Counted from the stretch's first letter, positions 34,778-44,254 are shown. The stretch: DNA of 64,000 nucleotides from Paraburkholderia dilworthii (GCF_000472525.1 NZ_AWZT01000001.1:62001-126000); one strand, 5' to 3'. Notes: generated by a model from the letters alone, not told the origin. A program made the numbers and translations.

Positions 34778-36385
34778 ATGCCGATCATCGAATCCAAGCT
34801 CAACCCACGCTCCGACGACTTCCGCGCGAACGCGGCGGCGCTCGAAGCGCTGGTGGCCGATCTTCGCATGAAGGTCGAAAAGCTCGCGCTGGGCGGCGGC
34901 CAGGCTGCGCGCGAAAAGCACACTGGGCGCGGCAAACTGCTGCCGCGCGAGCGCATCGAGAAACTGCTCGATCCGGGCACACCGTTTCTTGAGTTCTCGC
35001 AACTGGCAGCCTATGGCATGTATAACGACGATGCGCCGGGCGCGGGCGTGATCACCGGCATCGGACGGATTGCGGGCCACGAGTGCGTGATCGTCTGCAA
35101 CGATGCGACGGTCAAAGGCGGCACCTACTATCCGGTCACGGTCAAGAAACATGTGCGCGCGCAGGAAATTGCCGCGGAAAACCGCTTGCCGTGCGTGTAT
35201 CTCGTCGACTCGGGCGGCGCAAATCTGCCGAATCAGGACGATGTATTTCCCGACCGCGACCACTTCGGCCGCATCTTCTACAACCAGGCGAATCTATCGG
35301 CAGCGGGTATTCCGCAGATCGCCGTCGTGATGGGCTCGTGCACCGCGGGCGGCGCATATGTGCCGGCCATGAGCGATGAGTCGATCATCGTGAAGAATCA
35401 GGGGACGATTTTTCTCGGCGGCCCGCCGCTCGTGAAAGCCGCAACCGGCGAAGTGGTCAGCGCGGAAGACCTCGGCGGCGGCGACGTGCATACGCGTCTG
35501 TCGGGCGTGGTCGATCATCTCGCGCAGAACGACGCGCATGCATTGGCGATTGCCCGTAGCATTGTCGGCAACCTGAACCGCACGAAGCACGTGCCAGTCA
35601 TGTTGCAGGCGCCCAAGCCGCCGCGCTACGACGTGAAGAGCATGTACGGCGTGATTCCCGTTGATACGAGAAAGCCGTTCGATATACGCGAGGTGATTGC
35701 GCGCATCGTCGACGACTCGGCATTCGACGAATTCAAGGCGCGCTACGGCACCACGCTTGTGTGCGGCTTCGCGCATATCTGGGGCCATCCGGTCGGCATC
35801 ATTGCAAACAACGGCATTCTGTTTTCGGAGTCCGCGTTAAAGGGCACGCACTTTATCGAGTTGTGCTGCCAGCGCAAGATTCCGCTCGTGTTTCTGCAGA
35901 ACATCACGGGCTTCATGGTGGGCCGCAAGTACGAGAACGAAGGTATCGCGCGTAACGGCGCCAAGATGGTGACGGCGGTGGCCACGGCGAAGGTGCCTAA
36001 GTTGACGGTGATCATCGGTGGCTCGTTCGGTGCGGGCAATTACGGCATGTGCGGCCGCGCATTCTCGCCGCGTTTTCTATGGATGTGGCCGAACGCGCGT
36101 ATTTCGGTGATGGGCGGCGAGCAGGCGGCGTCGGTACTGGCCACGGTCAGGCGCGACGGCATCGAAGGCAGGGGCGGTTCATGGAGCGCCGACGAAGAAG
36201 AGGCGTTTAAACAGCCGATTCGCGAGCAATACGAGTATCAGGGCCATCCGTACTATGCGAGCGCGCGTCTGTGGGACGACGGCGTGATCGATCCGGCGCA
36301 AACGCGCGACGTGCTCGGTCTCGGTCTGTCGGCCGCGATGAATGCGCCAATCGAAGATACGCGTTTCGGCGTGTTCCGGATGTGA
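34778..36385 (+). CDS. liuB: Methylcrotonyl-CoA carboxylase beta subunit (carboxyltransferase)
   Basis: 535 aa, the expected length; AGGAG precedes the ATG. Two crotonase-like carboxyltransferase halves are visible. The first contains [32 protein letters not shown] and [14 protein letters not shown]. The second contains [37 protein letters not shown] and [13 protein letters not shown]. These strings are typical of MCC-beta rather than propionyl- or acetyl-CoA carboxylase. It transfers CO2 from biotin to 3-methylcrotonyl-CoA, working with the biotin subunit at 37272. Confidence 0.95.
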   Translation: MPIIESKLNPRSDDFRANAAALEALVADLRMKVEKLALGGGQAAREKHTGRGKLLPRERIEKLLDPGTPFLEFSQLAAYGMYNDDAPGAGVITGIGRIAGHECVIVCNDATVKGGTYYPVTVKKHVRAQEIAAENRLPCVYLVDSGGANLPNQDDVFPDRDHFGRIFYNQANLSAAGIPQIAVVMGSCTAGGAYVPAMSDESIIVKNQGTIFLGGPPLVKAATGEVVSAEDLGGGDVHTRLSGVVDHLAQNDAHALAIARSIVGNLNRTKHVPVMLQAPKPPRYDVKSMYGVIPVDTRKPFDIREVIARIVDDSAFDEFKARYGTTLVCGFAHIWGHPVGIIANNGILFSESALKGTHFIELCCQRKIPLVFLQNITGFMVGRKYENEGIARNGAKMVTAVATAKVPKLTVIIGGSFGAGNYGMCGRAFSPRFLWMWPNARISVMGGEQAASVLATVRRDGIEGRGGSWSADEEEAFKQPIREQYEYQGHPYYASARLWDDGVIDPAQTRDVLGLGLSAAMNAPIEDTRFGVFRM

Positions 36386-36413
36386 CAGCGCGCGACGCAT
36401 GGGAGCCGCCACG

Positions 36414-37199
36414 ATGCACTATGAAACACTGAATGTCGAGATCGCCGGGCACATTGCGACCGTCACGCTGAATCGCCCGGATGTGCGCAACGCGTTCAAC
36501 GAAACGATGATCGCAGACCTTACGTCGGCCTTCACGATGCTCGATACGCGCGACGACGTCCGCGCAGTCGTGCTCGCCGCGAACGGCAAGGCCTTTTGCG
36601 CGGGCGCCGATCTGAACTGGATGAAGAAGATGGCCGCTTACTCGGACAACGAGAACCGCGCCGACGCGATGCTGCTCGCGAACATGCTGTCGTCCATCTA
36701 TCGCTGCAACAAGCCGGTGATCGCTCGCGTGAATGGCGATGCCTACGCAGGCGGCATGGGGCTCCTCTGCGCATGCGACATCGTGGTGGCAGTGGACAGT
36801 GCGCGCTTCTGTCTGTCGGAGGCGCGTCTTGGTCTGATTCCGGCGACCATCGCGCCGTACGTGATTCGCGCGTTGGGCGAGCAGGCGTCGCGCCGCTATT
36901 TCATCACCGCCGAGCAGTTCGACTGCGCGACGGCATTGCGCCTTGGGCTCGTCAGCGAAGCGGTCAGCGCGGAACAACTGGACGTCACCGTACAGCAGAT
37001 CGCGCAAACGCTGTGCGCGAACGGTCCGCAAGCGGTACGCGCGTGCAAGCAACTGGTGCAGGATGTGGCAGGCCGCGAGCTGAACGATGCATTGATCGAC
37101 GATACGGCCGCGCGCATCGCGCGCACGCGGGCCGGCGCGGAAGGCCGCGAAGGCGTCGCATCGTTCCTCGAAAAGCGCACGCCGGCCTGGCGTAACTGA
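36414..37199 (+). CDS. liuC: 3-methylglutaconyl-CoA hydratase (enoyl-CoA hydratase family)
   Basis: 261 aa from ATG 36414 with GGGAG upstream; the frame is open 24 codons further back into the liuB end. Crotonase motifs are VTLNRPDVRNAFNETMIADL, AFCAGADLNWMKKMAAYS (oxyanion hole), VNGDAYAGGMGLLCACDIVV, and SEARLGLIPATIAPYV with the catalytic Glu region. The LNWMKKMA stretch and operon position mark it as the 3-methylglutaconyl-CoA hydratase giving 3-hydroxy-3-methylglutaryl-CoA. Confidence 0.93.
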   Translation: MHYETLNVEIAGHIATVTLNRPDVRNAFNETMIADLTSAFTMLDTRDDVRAVVLAANGKAFCAGADLNWMKKMAAYSDNENRADAMLLANMLSSIYRCNKPVIARVNGDAYAGGMGLLCACDIVVAVDSARFCLSEARLGLIPATIAPYVIRALGEQASRRYFITAEQFDCATALRLGLVSEAVSAEQLDVTVQQIAQTLCANGPQAVRACKQLVQDVAGRELNDALIDDTAARIARTRAGAEGREGVASFLEKRTPAWRN

Positions 37200-37271
37200 C
37201 GCGCGGCTCACTGACATTCCGAGGCGCCGGCTGGCCTTCACCAGAACAATATCCCGAGATCGAGACAACTC

Positions 37272-39302
37272 ATGTTCAACAAGATCCTGATTGCCAACCG
37301 GGGCGAAATTGCGTGCCGCGTCGCGGCGACCTGCAAGCGGCTCGGCATCGCGAGTGTGGCCGTTTATTCCGACGCGGATGCCAACGCAAAGCATGTGAGC
37401 GCGTGCGATGAAGCCGTGCATATCGGCGGTTCGACCGCGGCGGAAAGCTATCTGCGCGTGGAGCGCATTATCGAAGCCGCGCGGGCAACCGGCGCTCAGG
37501 CAGTGCATCCCGGTTATGGTTTTCTGTCGGAGAACGAAGACTTCGCGCATGCATGCGAAGCCGCCGGCATCGTGTTCATCGGGCCGCCGGTTGAAGCGAT
37601 TGCGGCGATGGGTTCGAAAGCCGCGGCTAAGGCGCTGATGCACTCGGCAGCGGTGCCGCTCGTTCCCGGTTATCACGGAGACGATCAGAACCCCGAACTA
37701 TTGCATCGCGAGGCGGATGCGATCGGCTACCCGGTTCTTCTCAAGGCAAGCGCGGGCGGTGGCGGCAAGGGCATGCGTGTGGTCGAGCGCAGCCAAGACT
37801 TCGTCGCGGCGCTCGCTTCGTGCAAGCGCGAGGCGGCGAGCAGCTTCGGCAACGATCGCGTGCTGATCGAAAAGTATCTGACCCGGCCGCGACACGTGGA
37901 AGTGCAGGTGTTCGCGGATCGTCACGGCGGCGCCGTTTATCTGTTCGACCGCGATTGCTCGGTGCAACGTCGTCATCAGAAGGTACTGGAGGAGGCGCCC
38001 GCGCCAGGGTTGTCCGCGGAAATCAAGCGCGAAATGGGCGAAGCGGCAGTGGCCGCCGCACGCGCGGTGAACTACGTCGGTGCGGGCACCGTCGAGTTCA
38101 TCATGACGGCCACGGGCGAGTTCTACTTCATGGAGATGAACACGCGCTTGCAGGTCGAGCACCCGGTCACGGAAATGATCACCGGTCAAGACCTCGTGGA
38201 ATGGCAATTGCGCGTAGCCGCCGGCGAGTCGCTGCCGCTCACGCAAGAACAGTTAAAGATTGACGGCCACGCAATCGAGGCCCGGATCTACGCCGAACAT
38301 CCGGCGCGTGGCTTCCTGCCGTCGACCGGCACGCTCAAGCATTTGCGTATGCCTGAAGGCGTGGAATTCACGATCGATGCGGCCACAGGCGAGGGCCGCA
38401 AGGCGCCGGTGCGCATCGACAGCGGTGTGCGCGAAGGCGACACCATCACGCCTTTCTATGACCCGATGATCGCGAAGCTCATCGTGCACGGCGCCTCGCG
38501 GGAGGAAGCACTCGCAAGAATGAGCCGTGCGCTGCATGCGTGCGAAGTGGTCGGCCCGCATACCAACGTCGAGTTTCTGCAACGCATTGTCGAGAGCGAG
38601 CCGTTTGCAACGGGCGATCTCGATACGGGCCTGATCGAACGGCATCACGAGGCGTTGTTTGCCCCGGTGAAAAAACCGTTCAAGGAAGCGCTCGCGCTCG
38701 CGTGCGCGGCGCTGCTCACGCGCGAGGGCGGCACGGCGCACGGCGCCTCACCGTGGGACGCGCTGTCGCACTGGCGTCTGAATGGCGGCTACACGCAAAC
38801 GCTCGGCTGGCGCGATGTCGAACGCGAGAGCGCATTCACGGTCACGTTCGCTCGCGATGGCGGCACGCAGACCGCGCAAACGCTCGAACACGACGGCGTG
38901 CGGGAAGCCTTCACCTGGTCGAGCGGCTCCGGCTTGCACGAATATCGCGCGACGATAGGCGATGCGCGGGCCACGGGCCGTGTGTTTATCGACGGCGATA
39001 CATTCCATGTGTTCTGTCTCGGTCACACGCTGGCGTTCGAATGGCAAAACCTGCTCGCGCACGCAGCGGATGCCGAACATGGCGAAGGCCGCTTGACCGC
39101 GCCGATGCCCGGCAAGGTGATCGCAGTGCTGGTCGAGCCGGGCACGGTGGTCGAGAAAGGTACGCCGCTGATCGTCATGGAAGCGATGAAGATGGAGCAC
39201 ACAATCGGCGCGCCGGCAGCCGGCACGGTGTCCGAAGTGCTGTATGCGGTGGGCGATCAGGTCGCCGACGGTGCACAGCTTCTGGTGCTCGACATGCCAT
39301 AA
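37272..39302 (+). CDS. liuD: Methylcrotonyl-CoA carboxylase alpha subunit (biotin carboxylase/biotin carrier)
   Basis: 676 aa. The biotin carboxylase domain (1-450) has MFNKILIANRGEIACRVAAT, the ATP-grasp loop KASAGGGGKGMRVV, DRDCSVQRRHQKVLEEAPAP, and MNTRLQVEHPVTEMI. A linker domain follows, then the biotinyl domain with the AMKM motif (biotinylated Lys at about 640) in LIVMEAMKMEHTIGAP. It carboxylates its biotin using ATP and bicarbonate for the beta subunit. Last gene of the liu operon; no HMG-CoA lyase follows. Confidence 0.95.
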   Translation: MFNKILIANRGEIACRVAATCKRLGIASVAVYSDADANAKHVSACDEAVHIGGSTAAESYLRVERIIEAARATGAQAVHPGYGFLSENEDFAHACEAAGIVFIGPPVEAIAAMGSKAAAKALMHSAAVPLVPGYHGDDQNPELLHREADAIGYPVLLKASAGGGGKGMRVVERSQDFVAALASCKREAASSFGNDRVLIEKYLTRPRHVEVQVFADRHGGAVYLFDRDCSVQRRHQKVLEEAPAPGLSAEIKREMGEAAVAAARAVNYVGAGTVEFIMTATGEFYFMEMNTRLQVEHPVTEMITGQDLVEWQLRVAAGESLPLTQEQLKIDGHAIEARIYAEHPARGFLPSTGTLKHLRMPEGVEFTIDAATGEGRKAPVRIDSGVREGDTITPFYDPMIAKLIVHGASREEALARMSRALHACEVVGPHTNVEFLQRIVESEPFATGDLDTGLIERHHEALFAPVKKPFKEALALACAALLTREGGTAHGASPWDALSHWRLNGGYTQTLGWRDVERESAFTVTFARDGGTQTAQTLEHDGVREAFTWSSGSGLHEYRATIGDARATGRVFIDGDTFHVFCLGHTLAFEWQNLLAHAADAEHGEGRLTAPMPGKVIAVLVEPGTVVEKGTPLIVMEAMKMEHTIGAPAAGTVSEVLYAVGDQVADGAQLLVLDMP

Positions 39303-39341
39303 GCGCGAATCTTTGCGGCTTCGCAAAAACGTCGGCGAACC

Positions 39342-40133
39342 TCAGCCGAGCCGCGTATATCCGGCCGCGCGCGCTTCGCTTTCCAGTTGCGCGATGCGGT
39401 CGTAGTCCTCCATCGGCAACGTGGAAAAGCCCTGCAAACGCAGGCGTTGTGTGCGCTCGGGACGCAGTGTGAGCGCTTCGTTCAGTGCCTGACGCAGCGC
39501 TTCCACAGTTGCAGCGGGCACGATGTCCGATGCAATCAGCGGCAGACCCGGCGACGCCGCCGTCATGCCGATGCGCCGGACACGGCGCGCGAGTTCCGGC
39601 ATTTCATCGCAGACGAAAGCGAACGTCACGCAATCTATCGCGGCGACGTCGGCGCGATTGTCGGCGACCGCCTGTAACGAGCCGACGTGTGAACCGGTTC
39701 GCACGACAGCGCGGAAAAACGTGCCCTCCTGCGAATGAGGGGCAACCGCGTGACGCAGCGCGTTCATGCCGCTATTCGAATCGTCCTGGTTGTAGGCTGC
39801 GCGTGTGCCGCGGCACGATGCGAGCGTGTCGAACGGCGCATCGGCACGCGTAACCAGTACGCTCGCGTAATGCGCGCCTTCACAGCCGGGCGCGTCAAAG
39901 CGCGGCGTCGCGATCAGCTGCACCTGTTGGTGCAGGCCGTGCATCAGCGGATAGCCGCACGTTTGCGAAATCAGCAGGTTGGGCCGCCGCCAGAAGCCAT
40001 GCAATTCCTCGTCCGGCTCGACGATGCGGCACGCCGGCTTGACCATGCGCAGCACGTCAGCCAGCCACTCGCGCCATTCGAATTCGAGCGAGGGCGTGAC
40101 GTTGTACATCGGCAGGGCGGCGATCCAGGTCAT
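39342..40133 (-). CDS. PhnD-like phosphate/phosphonate-type substrate-binding protein without signal peptide
   Basis: 263 aa. The PhnD-type periplasmic binding fold is suggested by ISQTCGYPLMHG, HYASVLVTRADAPF, CRGTRAAYNQDDSNSGMNAL, RTGSHVGSLQAVADNRADVA and IGMTAASPGLPLIAS. The N-terminus MTWIAALPMYNVTPSLEF is the first strand of the domain, so there is no signal peptide and no lipobox. No ABC permease or ATPase lies nearby. It is convergent with liuD (39-bp gap). It may be a cytoplasmic ligand-binding protein. Confidence 0.7.
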   Translation of the reverse strand: MTWIAALPMYNVTPSLEFEWREWLADVLRMVKPACRIVEPDEELHGFWRRPNLLISQTCGYPLMHGLHQQVQLIATPRFDAPGCEGAHYASVLVTRADAPFDTLASCRGTRAAYNQDDSNSGMNALRHAVAPHSQEGTFFRAVVRTGSHVGSLQAVADNRADVAAIDCVTFAFVCDEMPELARRVRRIGMTAASPGLPLIASDIVPAATVEALRQALNEALTLRPERTQRLRLQGFSTLPMEDYDRIAQLESEARAAGYTRLG

Positions 40134-40164
40134 GATGCGATTCTTGCACAGTTAACTGGCGGAC

Positions 40165-40443
40165 TCAGTGTTTGACCATACGGAACTCGTCCACTCCAAG
40201 CGGCACCGGTTCGGTTGGTCTGAAAGTCCATGTCTGCGCGGCAACCGTGAGTATGTCGAGTTGCGCGTCTTCGAACGCCGCGAGCAGATCTTTCTTGCGC
40301 GCGCTCGCCGCACCGCAATAGGCGATCAGCGCGTCCGCGCTGATTTCGAAAATCTGCGCCCGGTCGTCGCAGCACACCCTGAACGCGACGGTTGCGCACT
40401 CCGTGACGTAGGGCCGGAATCCTTCATCGACATAGACCGACAT
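40165..40443 (-). CDS. DUF1488-like small protein
   Basis: 92 aa from ATG 40443, which has a full AAAGGAGGTCG ribosome site. The sequence MSVYVDEGFRPYVTECATVA, FRVCCDDRAQIFEISADALI, then ARKKDLLAAFEDAQLDI resembles DUF1488-type proteins, about 90 aa, beta strands followed by helices, common in Burkholderia and of unknown function. It stands 31 bp upstream of the PhnD-like gene on the same strand. Confidence 0.65.
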   Translation of the reverse strand: MSVYVDEGFRPYVTECATVAFRVCCDDRAQIFEISADALIAYCGAASARKKDLLAAFEDAQLDILTVAAQTWTFRPTEPVPLGVDEFRMVKH

Positions 40444-40684
40444 GGCGACCTCCTTTCGCGCGCGCGCCTGAATCGTCAGCATGACAAGCTCCGCCGCGCC
40501 GGTATGTGGGAGAGCCAGCATTCGCGAAGAGATCGTGCCGGTGTTGCCGTGAGCGCAGCCGCAAACTGTTTCGGCGGCGCAAGGTTTTGTAACCGGCGTG
40601 ATTTTTCGACTCGTGTTCGATCGTTCGCGCGGCGGCGCGTTGCCTAAACTCGCAGTATTCGGACGCATCGGGACGGGGTGAAAG

Positions 40685-40873
40685 ATGACGGGTATCAGTC
40701 AATCCAGCGACACCGCGCAGCGCACAATCAGGCACCTCGTGCTGGCCGCTGCAGTGGCGGTGCTATTCGGCGTGCAGGGATGCGCGAGCTCGATCGAGAC
40801 ATTCGGCCTTGGCGCGGGCGTGGGCATTGTCGGCGCTTTCAGCCTGCTTGGTTGCGCGATTGGTTGCCACTGA
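40685..40873 (+). CDS. Small putative lipoprotein or membrane peptide
   Basis: 62 aa. After a polar start it has one hydrophobic stretch (HLVLAAAVAVLFGVQGCASS) whose end fits a relaxed lipobox with Cys33, followed by GLGAGVGIVGAFSLLGCAIG, a second glycine-rich hydrophobic segment. GGGGTGAAAG precedes the ATG. Small glycine-rich lipoproteins of this form are common and uncharacterised. Confidence 0.5.
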   Translation: MTGISQSSDTAQRTIRHLVLAAAVAVLFGVQGCASSIETFGLGAGVGIVGAFSLLGCAIGCH

Positions 40874-41256
40874 CCATTTCAAAGCAGTGCGTGAAAAGTC
40901 GCGATCGGGAAAGAATTGGAAATGGAGAGGTGAATTAATGATCTGAAATATTTTTATCGAATCAAGACTGTTTATCGGTAAGGTGAAGCAAGACAATCCA
41001 TCTCGTGATGGCTTGACTTCGCGAACCCGGCTCATTAAAGTGGCCCACGTTTGGCTCCTTCTCCAAGTCTCCACGCAGAGAAAAGTCGTTGCGCCGGACT
41101 CGGGGCTATGTGTCCGCACACAGCCATTAATTATTTATGCATTAGTTGGTAATGCTAATGGTGTCGCAGTTTTAAAAAATTTTATTGAAGTTTTATTTAA
41201 TCGATGTATGCTGCGCATCCCTAATGCCTCTCTAGAACTTGAATAAAGGAACAAGG
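40874..41256. other. 383-bp AT-rich leader region of the porin gene
   Basis: Clearly richer in A and T than its surroundings. It holds the porin promoter (41185-41212) and, 25 bp upstream of it, overlapping inverted repeats: GCATTA (41139-41144) with TAATGC (41150-41155), and CATTAG (41140-41145) with CTAATG (41155-41160). These could bind a regulator. No coding frame is supported. Confidence 0.45.
41185..41212 (+). promoter_or_regulatory. Candidate porin promoter
   Basis: TTGAAG (41185-41190), a 16-bp AT-rich spacer, TATGCT (41207-41212), 44 bp before the porin start codon. Confidence 0.45.
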
Positions 41257-42408
41257 ATGAATAAGACAGCATTGACTTCGGCATCTTTCGCATTGCTGGT
41301 CGCGGCGGGGTCTGCGCATGCACAGAACAGCGTAACGTTGTACGGCGTGATCGACGCGGGCATCGGCTATGTGCATAACGCCGATTCGGGCAGCAACCTC
41401 ACGGGCATGATCAACGGCAACCTGAGCGGCGACCGTTGGGGCCTGAAGGGTCAGGAAGAGTTGGGCGGTGGCCTGAAGGCGATCTTCACGTTGGAAAACG
41501 GCTTCGATGTAGGTACGGGCAAGCTCGGTCAAGGTTCGCGTGAGTTCGGCCGCCAGGCATTTGTCGGGCTGACCGGCGCTACGTGGGGCACGGTGACGGC
41601 CGGCCGCCAGTACGATCCGATCGTTGACATGGTGCAGGGCATTACCGCCGACAACTTCTTCGGCTCTGCGTTTGCAACGCCGGGCGACGTCGATAACAAC
41701 GACAACAGCGCTCGCGTGTCGAACGCCGTCAAATACGTGTCGCCGAACTACGGCGGCCTGCAGTTCGAAGGCCTGTATGCATTCAGCGGCGTCGCGGGCC
41801 AGGCAGGCCAGGGCTATACGTACAGCGGCGCTGTGTCGTATTCGAACGGCCCGTTCTCGCTCGCTGGCGGCTATCTGCGCGCGACCAACGCATCGGCTAC
41901 CGCCGGGCGCACGAGTTGGGCGAGCAGCACGACCGATTCGATCTTCGACAGCCATATCAACGACGGCTACGTGTCGGCGAAATCGGTCAGCATCGCGCAG
42001 ATCGGTGGCCAATACGCGATCGGCCCGGTCACGCTGGGCGCTTCGTACAGCAACACGCAATTGAAGAGCGATGCCTCGTCGGCCTTCACGGGGACCGAGA
42101 AGTACAACAGCGGCAAGGCGTTCGTTGCATACCAGGCGACTCCGGCACTCGTCGCGGGTGTGGGTTATGCGTACACGGCTGCGTCGGGCGACACGTCGGC
42201 GCATTATCACCAGGTCAGCATCGGCGCGGACTACAACATCTCCAAGCGCACGGATTTCTACGCGGTCGCGGCGTACCAGCACGCAAACGGCACGCAGCGT
42301 CTCGCGGACGGCACGACGCAGGACGCGCAAGCTTCTATCGGCTCATATGGCTACAACGGCACCGATTCGCAAGCGCTTGCGATCGTCGGTATCCGTCATA
42401 AGTTCTGA
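41257..42408 (+). CDS. Outer-membrane porin, Gram-negative general porin (OmpC/Por_4 type)
   Basis: 383 aa from ATG 41257 (AAGGAACAAGG upstream). A Sec signal peptide of about 20 residues ends at SAHAQ. The mature part starts NSVTLYGVIDAGIGYV, the classic first strand of betaproteobacterial porins, and continues with SGDRWGLKGQEELGGGLKA, FGRQAFVGLTGATWGTVTAG. It ends in the strand IVGIRHKF with the terminal Phe required for outer-membrane insertion. A 16-stranded trimeric channel for small solutes is expected. It has its own promoter and terminator, so it is monocistronic. Confidence 0.93.
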   Translation: MNKTALTSASFALLVAAGSAHAQNSVTLYGVIDAGIGYVHNADSGSNLTGMINGNLSGDRWGLKGQEELGGGLKAIFTLENGFDVGTGKLGQGSREFGRQAFVGLTGATWGTVTAGRQYDPIVDMVQGITADNFFGSAFATPGDVDNNDNSARVSNAVKYVSPNYGGLQFEGLYAFSGVAGQAGQGYTYSGAVSYSNGPFSLAGGYLRATNASATAGRTSWASSTTDSIFDSHINDGYVSAKSVSIAQIGGQYAIGPVTLGASYSNTQLKSDASSAFTGTEKYNSGKAFVAYQATPALVAGVGYAYTAASGDTSAHYHQVSIGADYNISKRTDFYAVAAYQHANGTQRLADGTTQDAQASIGSYGYNGTDSQALAIVGIRHKF

Positions 42409-42460
42409 TTCTGCTGGTTCTGCTGGTTCTGCTGGTTCTGCTGGTTCTGCTGGTTCTGCT
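42409..42460 (+). repeat. 9-bp minisatellite TTCTGCTGG directly after the porin stop codon
   Basis: Five exact copies of TTCTGCTGG (42409-42453) followed by a partial copy TTCTGCT. The first copy begins at the base after the porin TGA, and the porin end itself reads TTCTGA, so the array may have arisen by slippage from the gene end. Confidence 0.9.
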
Positions 42461-42508
42461 TTAGCCAGCGGCAAGCCGCTTCGGCGGCTCGTTGGCGGCA
42501 CAAAACTG

Positions 42509-42545
42509 ACGACCCGGTCGCACTGCGCGTCCGGGTCGTTTTGTA
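42509..42545 (+). terminator. Intrinsic terminator of the porin gene
   Basis: Nine-base perfect stem ACGACCCGG (42509-42517) and CCGGGTCGT (42531-42539), 13-base loop, then TTTTG. It lies 100 bp after the porin stop and 36 bp before the end of the convergent phosphatase gene. Confidence 0.75.
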
Positions 42546-42580
42546 TTGCGTCTGTGCGAACGCAATGGGACGGGTGAGAA

Positions 42581-43309
42581 CTACCGTCCGGCACTGGCAC
42601 CGGCTCGCAAGCGCTCATCGCGTGACGCAAGCAGATCCGGCAATTGCACCAGCGAATCGATCAACGCGTCGGATTGCAACGCCGCTGCGCCATCGGGCCC
42701 GCCATATCCATAGCTCACGATAAACACCGGCATACGTGCCGCTCGTGCCGCGCTCACGTCGACCGGCGAATCGCCGACCAGTACGCTGCATTCCACATCC
42801 ACGCCGAGCAGTCGGCAGGCATGCCATAGCGGTTCGGGATCGGGCTTCATGCGCTCGATCGAATCGCCCGCGACCAGCACATCGAGGTCGCGCGCGAGTC
42901 CTGTCATGAGCAGTAGCGGCGCGGCCAGTGCCTCCGGTTTGTTGGTCACGCACGCAAGCCGGTAGCCGAGCCGCCGAAGTTCTCGAAGACCCGCCGCGAC
43001 GTGTGGAAACACATGACCGAAGCTGCCATTGGTCTGTTCATAATGCCGGTGAAACACCGTCAACGCTTCGCTCATCTCTACCTGGTCGCTCAGCGCGGCC
43101 GCTTCGAGCGTGCGTCGTACGAGGTTTGGCACGCCTTTGCCGATAAAACCGCTGACCGTGTCGAACGGCAACGGCGCCTGGCCGAAGTCGGCGAGCATGC
43201 GGCTCACCGCTTCGACGATATCCGGCGCGGTGTGAACCATCGTGCCGTCGAGATCGATCAGCACGGCACGCGTGCGCGCTTGCGGCGAAAAAAAAGGTTG
43301 CTTGCTCAT
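42581..43309 (-). CDS. gph: Phosphoglycolate phosphatase-like HAD hydrolase (Gph/CbbZ)
   Basis: 242 aa from ATG 43309, overlapping the stop codon of the CbbY-like gene as ATGA. HAD motifs are [15 protein letters not shown] (I), CVTNKP (II), [10 protein letters not shown] (III) and [15 protein letters not shown] (IV). The cap domain with [14 protein letters not shown] is typical of phosphoglycolate phosphatases, which remove 2-phosphoglycolate. The DLDGTMVHT variant of motif I keeps both catalytic Asp residues. Confidence 0.87.
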   Translation of the reverse strand: MSKQPFFSPQARTRAVLIDLDGTMVHTAPDIVEAVSRMLADFGQAPLPFDTVSGFIGKGVPNLVRRTLEAAALSDQVEMSEALTVFHRHYEQTNGSFGHVFPHVAAGLRELRRLGYRLACVTNKPEALAAPLLLMTGLARDLDVLVAGDSIERMKPDPEPLWHACRLLGVDVECSVLVGDSPVDVSAARAARMPVFIVSYGYGGPDGAAALQSDALIDSLVQLPDLLASRDERLRAGASAGR

Positions 43310-44076
43310 ACGGCAGCGGCTTCGTTCAACGCATTGCGATGCCAGCGACGCAACGTGTCGAGATCGACCCATGCGGGCCTCTCGTCTACGGTTGTCGAGC
43401 GGATCGGCGCATGTGGATCGCCGAGATGAGGCAGCACGGCTAACGCGCCATCGAAAGAATCGCGCGATGTGTATGCGGTCGGTGTCACGACAGTCGGCAC
43501 GAACGCCGCACGCGCCGCCCGCAGACCGTTGGCCGAATCCTCGAACGCAATGCAGTCCGCGCCTTTCAGGCCGAGTTGCCGAAGTACGTCGAGATAGACA
43601 TCGGGCGCAGGCTTCTTTGTCTGCGTGGTGCCCGCGTCGCAGATCGCGGCAAAACGGCTGCGCCATCCGGAGCCGAACGGTCCTTGCAGCAGCGCGTCGA
43701 GATTGGCTGGCGTGGTGGTCGTCGCGATTGCGACGGGAATAGAGGCAGCGGCGGCTTCCTCGATCAGCCGCGCAATGCCGGGCCGCAACGGCAAACCGCC
43801 GCCGCGCACGCGTGCCGCGTAATGACGGGTCTTGATCGCGTGCACCGTGTCGATGACGCCGCTCACGCCCGAGCCCTCGGCTTCTTCCGGATCGGCGATA
43901 CGCCAGTAATGCAGCAGGCGCTCCTTGCCGCCCGCTACCTTGAGAAGACGCGTGTAAAGCGCTTCGTCCCAATGCCAGTCGAGGCCGGCTTCCGCGAATG
44001 CCGCATTGAATGCGTGCAGATGCGCGCTTTCGGTATCGGCAAGCGTGCCGTCGACATCGAAGATCAAGGCTTGCAT
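43306..44076 (-). CDS. CbbY-like HAD hydrolase
   Basis: 256 aa; GAGGAACGG precedes the ATG. HAD motifs: [59 protein letters not shown]. The cap with [22 protein letters not shown] matches CbbY, a xylulose-1,5-bisphosphate phosphatase that removes a Rubisco inhibitor in autotrophs. No Calvin-cycle genes are in this window. It is translationally coupled to the Gph-like gene, and the two together suggest a sugar-phosphate repair pair. Confidence 0.82.
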   Translation of the reverse strand: MQALIFDVDGTLADTESAHLHAFNAAFAEAGLDWHWDEALYTRLLKVAGGKERLLHYWRIADPEEAEGSGVSGVIDTVHAIKTRHYAARVRGGGLPLRPGIARLIEEAAAASIPVAIATTTTPANLDALLQGPFGSGWRSRFAAICDAGTTQTKKPAPDVYLDVLRQLGLKGADCIAFEDSANGLRAARAAFVPTVVTPTAYTSRDSFDGALAVLPHLGDPHAPIRSTTVDERPAWVDLDTLRRWHRNALNEAAAV

Positions 44077-44254
44077 GGCCGTTCCTCTTCATGTTGTGCA
44101 GCGGCGGCATCATGCATGCCGCCGGTATGCAGCCACGATAGCGGAGCGCCACGGTGATTTGAATTCAGAGATTCTTTGGACCTCGATAACGCATCCTTTA
44201 ACGATTCGCAGCGGCCGCGGCCTGCCGCACGAGCGTGACGTGCACTCTATCGTT

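Noticed and set aside
36207..37676. 489-codon minus-strand frame opposite liuC and liuD
   Set aside because: Long antisense frames are common in GC-rich DNA; the product is Arg/His/Ala-rich without domains, and both plus-strand genes are certain.
39312..39327. Hairpin TTTGCG-GCTT-CGCAAA between liuD and the PhnD-like gene as terminator
   Set aside because: Short stem and no T-run on either strand; may be chance.
41221..42330. 369-codon minus-strand frame opposite the porin
   Set aside because: Arg/Val/Ala-rich shadow of the porin; no start context.
43310..44152. N-terminal extension of the Gph-like protein through the CbbY-like gene
   Set aside because: The HAD domain begins at the ATG at 43309; the earlier part is the shadow of the CbbY-like gene.
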